DNA of 64,000 nucleotides, taken from Spirodela intermedia. Taxonomy: Eukaryota; Streptophyta; Magnoliopsida; Alismatales; Araceae. Within the stretch, counting starts at the first letter, position 1. Each line of letters starts with the position of its first letter. This document shows, piece by piece, positions 34,645 to 44,088 of this stretch. The notes beneath the pieces were generated by a model. That model saw nothing but the letters and a program-made list of their open reading frames with translations. It made no database searches and had not been told where the DNA came from. The DNA is taken from assembly GCA_902729315.2 (NCBI GenBank), contig LR746264.1, forward strand, positions 10,695,878-10,759,877. Direction: 5' to 3'. Both the position numbers and the translations under genes were made by a program.

Positions 34645-35170
34645 CCAGAAAGAGGAAAAAGAGAAGGGGACCTATTAAACTAGTATCAAAGCTACTCAGC
34701 ATGGCACCCAAGTCCAATGGCGCACGAATCGAGCTCATTAAGAAACAATAAGAAGACCTGGGCTGAGTTCCTCATTTACTTCAAAAGGCTTTAATTGTCC
34801 TCCTCACCAATAAGGAGACATGTGGTGAAATCCAAGTGATCATAACATGATTTGAAACTTTGAAGATCAGCTTCATCCCACATGACTAGGCTCCAAGCGA
34901 AACTAGTTAATGACTAGGGCTCAAATGACTATAGATATAACCTACAAATGGGCTAACATAAGCTAAGAAGCACTGCCATAAAACCTCCACCTTCCTTCAA
35001 GAAGTCCTGGAAATGGGCAAAAAATAAAAATGCCTCAATTTGATGGCTGCAACCTAGAAAGGTGTGTCTTTGGGTCTGAACTCTACTTCTTGATGTGCAG
35101 GCTCTCATTCAAGTACAAACTTGCCACTACTAGCCTCAACCTAGAAGAGAAGATGGTGGCATAGTACAAG
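34645..35170 (+). pseudogene. Gypsy LTR end, primer site and gag start (left arm, truncated)
   Basis: Completes the gypsy 5' LTR (34645-34676), then a primer-site-like CTAGTATCAAAGC, then a gag start (PQFDGCNLERCVFGSELYF, SLNLEEKMVA, about 35030-35160). It stops at CAAG (35167-35170), where a deletion joins it to Josephin intron 1. Confidence 0.8.
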
Positions 35171-36176
35171 AGGCTCTTGGGACCTTCTTTGTCATTTTCT
35201 TATTATGATCTGTCATGTCACAAATAACCCCCAACCCCCCTCATACATTTACCCTTTTCAATTTATTGTTTTAAACTGCTCCCGTTTGTTGCAACTAGGA
35301 TTTGCGTTTTTTCTAGTTATTATAATTTACCTAAAAAATAAATGGAAATTCATGTTTTCTGATATGCAGCAAGAAACTGCCCGATTCATATGGGCTTCAT
35401 TGATGCTGACAGCTTATCGTTGCAGGTGTTACAGAAGGCTCTAGAGGTGTGGGATATGCATGTTATCCCCCTTGACTCGCCGGTTGCAGAGCCAACCAAA
35501 CACGACCCTGAGAGAGAGAATGGGTACATCTGCCACCTATGCGGCCCCGGAGCATCTCACCAAGTTTTACCTCTCGGCATATCTAGAGACTCTAATGAGC
35601 TCCGGCTGGACCATCTTCGTGGTCAGGGGCAACTTCCCCGGGGAGTGTCCGATCCCACCCTCTGATTCATCGAATGGGTTCGGGCAGTGGCTCACACCTG
35701 AGGATGCCGAGAGGATAACAAAGTCATGCAATCAGAAGCGAGTCACTGAACAGAGAGCTGATGCGGGTGATGCGGACGAGATTTCCCAGGAAGAGGAGGC
35801 CGACCTCAATGCCGCCATACAGGCCAGCTTGATGGATGCCTCTGCATTTGCTGCCGATGGCTGCCAGACCACTGGTGAACCCCTGGACAGCGGCTCGCAA
35901 GCAGATGATACTGCGGGCTCCAGCAGCGGCGGTGGCGGTGGGTCCATGCTGGCCAGTTCTGAGAGGATGCTGAAGCCTTGTAGCCAGAAGGAGGATGCTA
36001 CCTTTGGAGGCGATGCGCCAGCGCCCTCCATCGATGTTGAAGGTGGGATCTCAGATGAGGAGGAGGCAAAGCTCCTGAGTGCAGCGATCGAGGCAAGCTT
36101 GGCGGACGCCTCGGAGTTTGCCGCTGGGTTTACGGAGCAGGGCGACAGCAGCCACCATGGAGTCCACCGCAGATGA
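35171..36176 (+). pseudogene. Josephin pseudogene, left arm (no exon 1, catalytic His/Asn deleted)
   Basis: Begins inside Josephin intron 1. The exon 2 acceptor is kept (TCGTTGCAG then GTGTTACAGAAGGC near 35424). The frame VLQKALEVWDMHVIPLDSPV reads to GYICHL, then a 62-bp deletion removes the stretch carrying NHWFCIRKVNGEWYNFNS, including His130 and Asn145 of the intact protein, and shifts the frame. The UIM part (EEEADLNAAIQASLMDA, DEEEAKLLSAAIEASLAD) is open in another frame to the stop at 36176. No exon 1, so no catalytic Cys. Mirror image at 44089-45096 has the same deletion. Confidence 0.9.
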
Positions 36177-36733
36177 TGAAGAAATTCCCAGGGAGGATAT
36201 ATGGCTGGCCATTATGAGACCTCTTCATGGCGCATTCAAGATCAAGATAATGCAGCGGCTCATACTCCTCATGCGCTATTATTCCTTTTTTTACCCCTTA
36301 TTTTTTACTTCGGACTGCTGGGACCAGCCAATGTGAGCTTATAGATCATATAACTGTGCATAAAAGAACAAGTAGTATGTCGTGGGATGGTGATGATTGA
36401 TGAGAGCTTCTATGAGCGTGTCTGCCCAAGGATTTTTCCTAGCGGTGATTCACGACGAGATAAGAAATTAATCTGACGATTTTTGTGCACCCTCTCTTTT
36501 ATTTGTTGTCGAAAGAGTTGTGGTGTAACCCTGAATCTTAAACCTTAAAACCCCAATCTTGATCCCAAAAGTTGATGTGCTCGTCATCTGCCAGTCTTCT
36601 ACGGAACGAATTGATAAATCTGATTTTTGTTTAACAGCTCTGTCAGGGGATAAATCTTGCGGGGGAGGGAGGGGGGGTAAGAATAACCAATTATAGGACT
36701 TTGTCTCATAATCTCGCATTAGCAGAGATGCGA

Positions 36734-37594
36734 TCAAGAAGAAGATTTCCGGGGAAGAGAATTAGCTCCGTAATCGCAGAAAAAATAATGTAGGGGGCGT
36801 GTGGGTGGAATCTTCACGTCGCAAGAGGGGCAATCACGAACGGGCATCGCCATGGACGGCTCCTTCTGGAAGGCGGGTGCGGCTTCCCCGGTGGTTTTGA
36901 CGCCGGGTGCCGCTTCTCCGGTGGTTTTGATAGCGAGATCGCCGCCGGCAGTGGCTTGTGCGGCTTCCCCGGTGGTTTTGACGGCGAGATCGCCGCCGGC
37001 TGTGACGGGCGCCGATTTGAGCACGCGGACCCCGAGGTAGAGCTTCCCGGAGTCTGCCCTGGGCACCGCGCGGCTGAAGCAGAAGCGGAGGACGTCGCCG
37101 GTGTGCAGCCGGTGGTTCTCGGCGAAGTGGGCCCAGCCGCCGCCGGACATCATGTAGTGGGTGGAGCCGAAGCCGCGGCTGCGCCAGAACACCGAGTACC
37201 TCCGGCCCTGCTCGTCCTGGATGGCCAGAGCCACCCCGCGACCGCTGTCGGCGAGGGCCTTCTCCTCCTCCGTCAGCACTCTCCCCACGGCCGCCGCCTT
37301 CTCTTGCACCACCCTCAGCCCGTCCTTGATATGTCCCTGGTCGAAGGCGTAGATCTTCCTCTCGAGCAGACAACGGGTTGAGTAAGACGATGAAGGCGAA
37401 GCCCGAGCCTTCTTCGCCGACGGGCGACGGTGGCGGTGGTGGTGGTGCAGCATGGCGTCAGGGGAAGAAGACCCGCCGGCGGCGCGCTTCACCGGGGCCC
37501 GCTTCCCGTCGAGGGTGGTGCTCTTCCCGTGGCGGATGAATGAAGGCAGCGGCGGGCTCGGCGACGCATCTCTGGTAGTATAGCGCCACCCCAT
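36734..37594 (-). CDS. B3-like domain protein, copy 3 (286 aa)
   Basis: Same protein as copy 2. Differs from copies 2 and 5 at a silent site shared with copy 4 (CGACAGCGGTCGC in place of CGACAGCGGCCGC). It lies tail-to-tail with the Josephin pseudogene at 35171-36176, and its upstream flank abuts the 3' end of the intact LIM gene, probably the ancestral order. Domain reading as for copy 2. Confidence 0.7.
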   Translation of the reverse strand: MGWRYTTRDASPSPPLPSFIRHGKSTTLDGKRAPVKRAAGGSSSPDAMLHHHHRHRRPSAKKARASPSSSYSTRCLLERKIYAFDQGHIKDGLRVVQEKAAAVGRVLTEEEKALADSGRGVALAIQDEQGRRYSVFWRSRGFGSTHYMMSGGGWAHFAENHRLHTGDVLRFCFSRAVPRADSGKLYLGVRVLKSAPVTAGGDLAVKTTGEAAQATAGGDLAIKTTGEAAPGVKTTGEAAPAFQKEPSMAMPVRDCPSCDVKIPPTRPLHYFFCDYGANSLPRKSSS

Positions 37595-37784
37595 GATCTT
37601 CCCGCCACAGAGAGAGTTTCAAGAGGAGGAGAGAGGAGGGGCGGGGGGGTTATAGAGAGCTCCCTCAGGTCCTGTATTCCATCTGTTTACCGCGGCGCCT
37701 GGGCGGTATTTAAATGGCACGTTGGGGTTTAGAAACCCGGGAAGTTGCAATATCGCCTCCGCGTTTATCTCGACCGGTCCAACG

Positions 37785-37785
<1 letters not shown>

Positions 37786-37819
<34 letters not shown>

Positions 37820-37850
37820 CTCTCTCCCTCTCTCCCACTCTCTCTCTCTG
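37786..37850. repeat. CT microsatellite in the B3-like copy 3 leader
   Basis: Nearly pure CT/TC run. Longer than the same tract in copies 2, 4 and 5. Confidence 0.9.
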
Positions 37851-37999
37851 CGCATCACGCGCGGTCCCTTCTTTGGTGGGACGAGCCCAACGGCGAAAGC
37901 GGACGAAGTGTCACGACGCGGGAAAAAAGATGAATACGCACCGGGCCGAATCTGAAACATACTCGCCAACCTCACAGTCCCACTGCTATGGAAAGACCC

Positions 38000-38002
<3 letters not shown>

Positions 38003-38044
<42 letters not shown>
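38003..38044. repeat. (CT)21 microsatellite
   Basis: Uninterrupted CT dinucleotides. The equivalent site in copies 2 and 5 has only a short CT run. Confidence 0.95.
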
Positions 38045-38047
<3 letters not shown>

Positions 38048-38350
38048 CTGCTCAACACAATCTAGAACCAGACGCTGGGCTGACCAGACCCATCGATCTA
38101 CAAAAGGTAATCATCGAGTAATTGACCGGGAAAATAATACAATTACAGTGGGATCGGAGCGCATGAGCCACGATCAATTGAAGATTTAGGGTCCACAATG
38201 TGCAAAATTGAAACTGTTAGACCAAACGGGGAAGATGACGCAGAACAGACATCAAGGGCATGCAGTGGTGCCCACTGGGAGACAGAGGAGAGCACACCAG
38301 GGGGTGTATGGCCCTGCGCGAGATTATGGACCGGCGGCGAGTCGACGGGA

Positions 38351-41300
38351 TTAGGCCTCCGGTGGTGGCGGCGCCGCCGGGCGCTTGACGGAGGCGCACT
38401 TGATGAGGTGATTGTAGCTCCCCTTTTCCTTGAAGAGCTGGGAGAAGTGGGGCTTGCAGTAGAGGATGCCCTCCAGAGCGGCGTAGTTGGACGGCGTGAT
38501 CGAGCAGCCCCCGTGGAAGCACTTGAAGCAGGACCTGTGGTAGGTCCGCCCTTCAACGGTCACCTGACCACCACAGCCAGAGATAAGCAGCCGACGTGAG
38601 AGCCGCAGCCGGTTCCTAAAGGGAGATAAATGGGCGATCATTTATGCAGAGCAGGTCTCCAGTGGGTGTGATGGGTGGGTATGAAGCTCAAAACGACTGT
38701 CGATTTCATTCGGTGTCTCCCCTCTCGGGCATTCGTAGTAGCAGGTAGGTTGGTATAATCTATTAAAGCGTTCATAATCGGTTCTGAGAAAATTACAGAG
38801 ACAGACCTCCATCCTCTCTTCTTGCGTCCTCTTCCGCCTCTTCTTCCTTCATTCTCCGTCCAATTGCTCTCCTCCCATGTGCCCCTTCATCCTCCTCATC
38901 CTTTTTCTTCTCTCTTCTCTCATTTTCTTTCTTCTTCCTTCCCTCTCCTTCCCCTCCATCTTACACGTTCCTCCTCCGTCCGCCACTTGTCCCCCTTTTC
39001 GGCTACAAGATTGCACCGAGTTGATTATCATGACTCAATCTCAATAGAATGAAAGCGGAAATGTGAAGCGACGCTACTGAGCCATTATGACCCCCGGACA
39101 AGATGAATAGACGGGCGAATGTTCATTCCAACGACCGATGAAGGCTACTTCAGAAGAGAATGTCCACGCATATATGGGCCGGACAATATAAACCTCCCAA
39201 ACTATGCAGGAAGGAATGTCCTCCAGAACATCAAGTCATCGGCTAGCTTGCATCTGTGCCGGTTCTCAGGGGCGTCGGACAAAACCTAATGGGCTTTTCT
39301 TAATGGTTAGTTTCCAGGGAGACGGCAAAAGGTATGACCAGATCATGCAGGCCGACCACTTGTAAAAGAGATGATAAATGCTCTAGAAATCTGTAGCTAA
39401 GCGATAAGACATGCGCCATCCATTTAGCTAACTCTTCAAGGATAAGGATGCTGTTCGAATTACAACCCTGCTTTATAACAACTAGGAAGATCCCATTCAA
39501 GATGATTCACTTCTAGCAAATTCGTCGGTGGAGATATCCTTGAAGTGGGAGCTAATAATCTTCATCATATGCACGATATGTGAATCTAGACGAATATGTA
39601 AAATAGCTAATTTAGATTTTATAACCCAAACCCCCATCTCAACTATGTGCCCACGGTGCTATATGAGGTAGTTGTTCAACTTAATTCTCTAAGATTTTCC
39701 GAGGCTAAGAAGGGCATCTACTTGACCATCTGAGAATTTCAAGAGCATTGTTCATTCTTCAGCTTTCAAATCAAGCTCACGCTCTTGTTAATACATTAGA
39801 TAGTGTTCCATCAAACCGTGCCATGAATAAATTGATCCTACTTAATATACAAGGAGGAGGCTGCTTATGAGCAAATCTGTTGAGGTTATATTTCAAGCTC
39901 CTAGTACCACGTCAGAGAGGATGTTTTTACCAGTAGGGTTCCACATAGGCTTGAATATCGCTCACATCTCATGTTACTCCGGTGTCAATACATCTTCATA
40001 CATGTAAGAAGGTGATGCTTCAAATATTTTAATATCAAGCTCATGGAAGCGATTTTCTAATTATTTTAATATAATATCACATCAATTTTCTGTTATCACA
40101 TCCTTATTTCTTCTTTACTGGAGAAAATGCAACGGCATTAAGAAAGATGTTGAGTAAATCATCAATAATAAACCCCAAGCAACATGCATAACAAAAGAAA
40201 AAAGAAAGACAACTGCTTTTTTTTCACTAATAATGTACCTTTTCAAGGGGATACGCTGTTTTTCCACAAGTGGCACACTTTTCCTGGGTCCCTGAGAACA
40301 TGGAGGCAGCTTTACTAGGAGTTCTTACCTGTCAGAACACACAAAAAAGAACACAGAAAATCATGGGCAAAATGGACCAACGACGGAAAATCTAAAACCT
40401 TCTGTCTTAGGAATTGGAAAACCACTTTACCAGTGCTGGAGTCACCTTCTCAGCTCCCATCACAGCTGCCTTTACAGCTGCATAAGGGCAAATACTTAGC
40501 AAATATTTTATCTGAAAACTCTAAAGGAAGGTTGCATAAAAGCCGAAAGTGGAACAAAGAATAGTCTCACGAGACTGAAAGCTCTTGTTGTAGCTGCCCG
40601 TCTCTTTGAATAGCAGCTCAAAATGAGGCTTGCAATACAATACACCCTCCTTGGAGGAGAAATTGCTCAGCTGCATAGATTTTAACAACATATCACAGGT
40701 TAGGTTCATGTTTCTATTGGTCTCCAAAATTTATCACAACATCATATATTAGCCTTATGCAGCTTCTGACGTTTTACATTATATCACAACATCTTTCTAC
40801 CTTTCTGATGGTAACTCTTGTGAGATGAAATCATCTCTGAAAAAATTCATCGCAAGGAAATAATTCAATGATTGGGACATCTCAAATTGTTTCGGATAAG
40901 TGTAAGCATTTTCATAGTATTGTAGCAGAAGAGCAATCCAAGGATGATCTCTGATATGAATACTGACAAAAATTAAGAAATGTAAGACAACATTATACTG
41001 ATCTGCTAGAGAAAGATACCTGATGGTGCCTCATAGATTATGGAAAGACTATAGATTTCAATATTCTCAGGTGCAATAGAAAGGAGAGACACCCCATTCT
41101 TTTTTTTAAATTACTATATTCAATCTAGTGGGAATGAGGGATGGGCTAAGTCAGTCCTTCTCGATATTAAAGGGAAAAGGGTATAGACAATGGGTTTAAA
41201 CAATCAAATTATAAAAAGAAATTCTCCTGATTATGCAAACAGATCTTCCGAAAAAGAAAGATCACCCGATGAATCAAAACCCAAGTGTACAGGGAAAAAT

Positions 41301-41626
41301 AAATAAGAGATCCAGCATAAATCATTGATCAAATGAGGCAATCAAATGAATCGGATAAGAGTGGATCCAACGACTTCCCCATCTTCCTCTCTTCCGATAA
41401 ATTAAATTTATATGCATGGAAATAACGAGAAGAGCAAAGAGATAAAATGTCAAAGGGGAAGGAAGAAATGGCAAGAGGCGTGATATTGTACTTTGAGCGT
41501 GCCCTTGCAGTGGTTGCACTTGAAGCAGGATTTGTGATACGCGACGCCATTGGCGCACACCTGGTCCATGATGTACACCGTCTTGTCGCATACCTTGCAC
41601 TTCAGCTGCGTTCCTACGAAAGCCAT
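38351..41626 (-). CDS. Plant LIM-domain protein (WLIM type, two LIM domains, five exons)
   Basis: WLIM proteins bind and bundle actin and can enter the nucleus. Exons on the minus strand: 41626-41492, 40670-40571, 40477-40431, 40328-40239, 38563-38351. Phases close to 194 residues, a normal length. LIM1 is CKVCDKTVYIMDQVCANGVAYHKSCFKCNHC, whose first half begins at residue 10, ending in GVLYCKPHFELLFKETGSYN. A linker (PVKAAVMGAEKVTPALVRTP) leads to SKAASMFSGTQEKCATCGKT. LIM2 includes YHRSCFKCFHGGCSITPSNY and GILYCKPHFSQLFKEKGSYN. The C-terminus ends in PPPPEA. All zinc ligands look present. It is the only single-copy gene inside the palindrome and sits in its centre. Divergent from B3-like copy 4. 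Intron 4 (1.68 kb) holds CT-rich DNA and no other gene. Confidence 0.9.
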
Positions 41627-42670
41627 GACTCCCTCCACCGACGCCGGCTCTCCTCTGCGTTTCGATCGCACCTTCCCCCTGCGCCCTCACCTCGACCGAA
41701 CCAACCACCCGCCAAGCAGTCCCAAATCTACTCCCAGGCCCTTATTGAACAACGAAACGCCCTATCCGGACAGAGCGACACCTGCAGACCACAGATCGCC
41801 GATCCCAACAGAGCAGCCGTCGCTCGCTCACCTCCGATCCGGGGAGCCTCTCGGGTCCCTCGGCGGAGATCCACAAGAAAACAATCGGAACAGGGCGAGG
41901 GGAGAGAGGCGACGACCGTGGCAGTTGGAAAGAAGCTTTTGCCGCGATGGAATGCGAGTTATATAAAGAATGGATACGGAAGAGTAGAGAGAGAGAGAGA
42001 GAGGTTCCCTGTCATCTCCTCTTCTCAGGGGAGGACGGAGAGTCACGTTCGCCATGTCGGTCAGATGACCCAATCTGAGAAACAAATCTTTGATTGGGTC
42101 AGACAGAGAAACTGGAAGGTAAGCCTACCAACAGTGACCAAATGCAAATATCACACGCTAGGAATTCTTGCCGCTTTTTCTTTCGCGGGTTTCCGGCCTG
42201 CCAATGGGCCCACACCTTATCTAACCAGTTTCCTATTGGCGCGATCCACGATCCACAATCCACGTCGATTTTTCAGATATCCCGGCGTTCCCGCCTGAAA
42301 TCAACTCTCCGCCACCGCTTCTGGCCTATTCATAATGGGCCTTTTCACGTATTGGGCTTTCTTCCCAGGTCGCTCAACAACTTTAATATGGGCTGTCTTC
42401 CCATTTCGTCCGCTTTCGCCGTTCGGCTCGTCCCACCAGAGAACAAACCGCGGGAGATGCGGACAGAGAAAGAGAGAGGGCGTTGGAGCGGTCGAGATAA
42501 ACGCGGAAGGGATATTGCAGCTTCCCGGGTTTCTAAACACCAACGTGCCATTTAAATACCGCCCAGGCGCCGCGGTAAACAGATGGAATACAGGACCTGA
42601 GGGAGCTCTCTATAAACCCCCCGCCCCTCCTCTCTCCTCCTCCTGAAACTCTCTCTGTGGCGGGAAGATC
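41627..42670. promoter_or_regulatory. Divergent promoter region, LIM (-) / B3-like copy 4 (+)
   Basis: On the LIM side, a CT-rich leader and a GA run at 41987-42002. On the B3 side, the conserved GGTTTCTAAACACCAACGTG block, ATTTAAATACCGCCCAGGCGC (42551-42571) and a TATAAA box (about 42611-42616). From about 42525 leftward the sequence diverges from the copy 3 promoter, which marks the palindrome boundary. Confidence 0.55.
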
Positions 42671-43531
42671 ATGGGGTGGCGCTATACTACCAGAGATGCG
42701 TCGCCGAGCCCGCCGCCGCCTTCATTCATCCGCCACGGGAAGAGCACCACCCTCGACGGGAAGCGGGCCCCGGTGAAGCGCGCCGCCGGTGGGTCTTCTT
42801 CCCCTGACGCCATGCTGCACCACCACCACCGCCACCGTCGCCCGTCGGCGAAGAAGGCTCGGGCTTCGCCTTCATCGTCTTACTCAACCCGTTGTCTGCT
42901 CGAGAGGAAGATCTACGCCTTCGACCAGGGACATATCAAGGACGGGCTGAGGGTGGTGCAAGAGAAGGCGGCGGCCGTGGGGAGAGTGCTGACGGAGGAG
43001 GAGAAGGCCCTCGCCGACAGCGGTCGCGGGGTGGCTCTGGCCATCCAGGACGAGCAGGGCCGGAGGTACTCGGTGTTCTGGCGCAGCCGCGGCTTCGGCT
43101 CCACCCACTACATGATGTCCGGCGGCGGCTGGGCCCACTTCGCCGAGAACCACCGGCTGCACACCGGCGACGTCCTCCGCTTCTGCTTCAGCCGCGCGGT
43201 GCCCAGGGCAGACTCCGGGAAGCTCTACCTCGGGGTCCGCGTGCTCAAATCGGCGCCCGTCACAGCCGGCGGCGATCTCGCCGTCAAAACCACCGGGGAA
43301 GCCGCACAAGCCACTGCCGGCGGCGATCTCGCTATCAAAACCACCGGAGAAGCGGCACCCGGCGTCAAAACCACCGGGGAAGCCGCACCCGCCTTCCAGA
43401 AGGAGCCGTCCATGGCGATGCCCGTTCGTGATTGCCCCTCTTGCGACGTGAAGATTCCACCCACACGCCCCCTACATTATTTTTTCTGCGATTACGGAGC
43501 TAATTCTCTTCCCCGGAAATCTTCTTCTTGA
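42671..43531 (+). CDS. B3-like domain protein, copy 4 (286 aa)
   Basis: Same protein as copies 2, 3 and 5, on the opposite strand to its mirror copy 3. It shares with copy 3 the silent CGGTCGC variant. Its promoter carries TATAAA where copies 2, 3 and 5 have TATAAC. It lies tail-to-tail with the Josephin pseudogene at 44089-45740. Domain reading as for copy 2. Confidence 0.7.
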   Translation: MGWRYTTRDASPSPPPPSFIRHGKSTTLDGKRAPVKRAAGGSSSPDAMLHHHHRHRRPSAKKARASPSSSYSTRCLLERKIYAFDQGHIKDGLRVVQEKAAAVGRVLTEEEKALADSGRGVALAIQDEQGRRYSVFWRSRGFGSTHYMMSGGGWAHFAENHRLHTGDVLRFCFSRAVPRADSGKLYLGVRVLKSAPVTAGGDLAVKTTGEAAQATAGGDLAIKTTGEAAPGVKTTGEAAPAFQKEPSMAMPVRDCPSCDVKIPPTRPLHYFFCDYGANSLPRKSSS

Positions 43532-44088
43532 TCGCATCTCTGCTAATGCGAGATTATGAGACAAAGTCCTATAATTGGTTATTCTTACCCCCCCTCCCTC
43601 CCCCGCAAGATTTATCCCCTGACAGAGCTGTTAAACAAAAATCAGATTTATCAATTCGTTCCGTAGAAGACTGGCAGATGACGAGCACATCAACTTTTGG
43701 GATCAAGATTGGGGTTTTAAGGTTTAAGATTCAGGGTTACACCACAACTCTTTCGACAACAAATAAAAGAGAGGGTGCACAAAAATCGTCAGATTAATTT
43801 CTTATCTCGTCGTGAATCACCGCTAGGAAAAATCCTTGGGCAGACACGCTCATAGAAGCTCTCATCAATCATCACCATCCCACGACATACTACTTGTTCT
43901 TTTATGCACAGTTATATGATCTATAAGCTCACATTGGCTGGTCCCAGCAGTCCGAAGTAAAAAATAAGGGGTAAAAAAAGGAATAATAGCGCATGAGGAG
44001 TATGAGCCGCTGCATTATCTTGATCTTGAATGCGCCATGAAGAGGTCTCATAATGGCCAGCCATATATCCTCCCTGGGAATTTCTTCA

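Larger units (their letters stand above)
27180..37720 (+). repeat. Left arm of giant palindrome (about 10.5 kb)
   Basis: Near-perfect reverse complement of about 42545-58380. Matched positions add up to 85559 from 27370 to 32735, to about 85038 beyond a 521-bp gap, and to 80265 beyond a 4.77-kb gap at 35170. Contains B3-like copy 2, the gypsy/copia nest, a Josephin pseudogene and B3-like copy 3. Confidence 0.9.
37595..38350 (-). promoter_or_regulatory. Promoter of B3-like copy 3, abutting the LIM gene 3' end
   Basis: TATAAC box at about 37650, the GCGCCTGGGCGGTATTTAAATGG block (37695-37717), two long CT microsatellites, and the conserved CCTTCTTTGGTGGGACGAGC block (37866-37885). The LIM stop codon lies at 38351. 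Confidence 0.55.

Noticed and set aside
35390-35440. MGFIDADSLSLQ as an alternative N-terminus of the Josephin exon 2
   Set aside because: It lies upstream of a good CAG acceptor, and the join from exon 1 (DGDFSIQ to VLQKALEVW) matches the family without it, so it is intron sequence.
42884-43431. Long antisense or alternative frames over the B3-like gene (141 and 179 residues), repeated in every copy
   Set aside because: They are GC-rich shadow frames of the B3-like coding sequence with low-complexity Arg/Pro/Gly content and no family motif. Conservation follows from the DNA identity of the copies.
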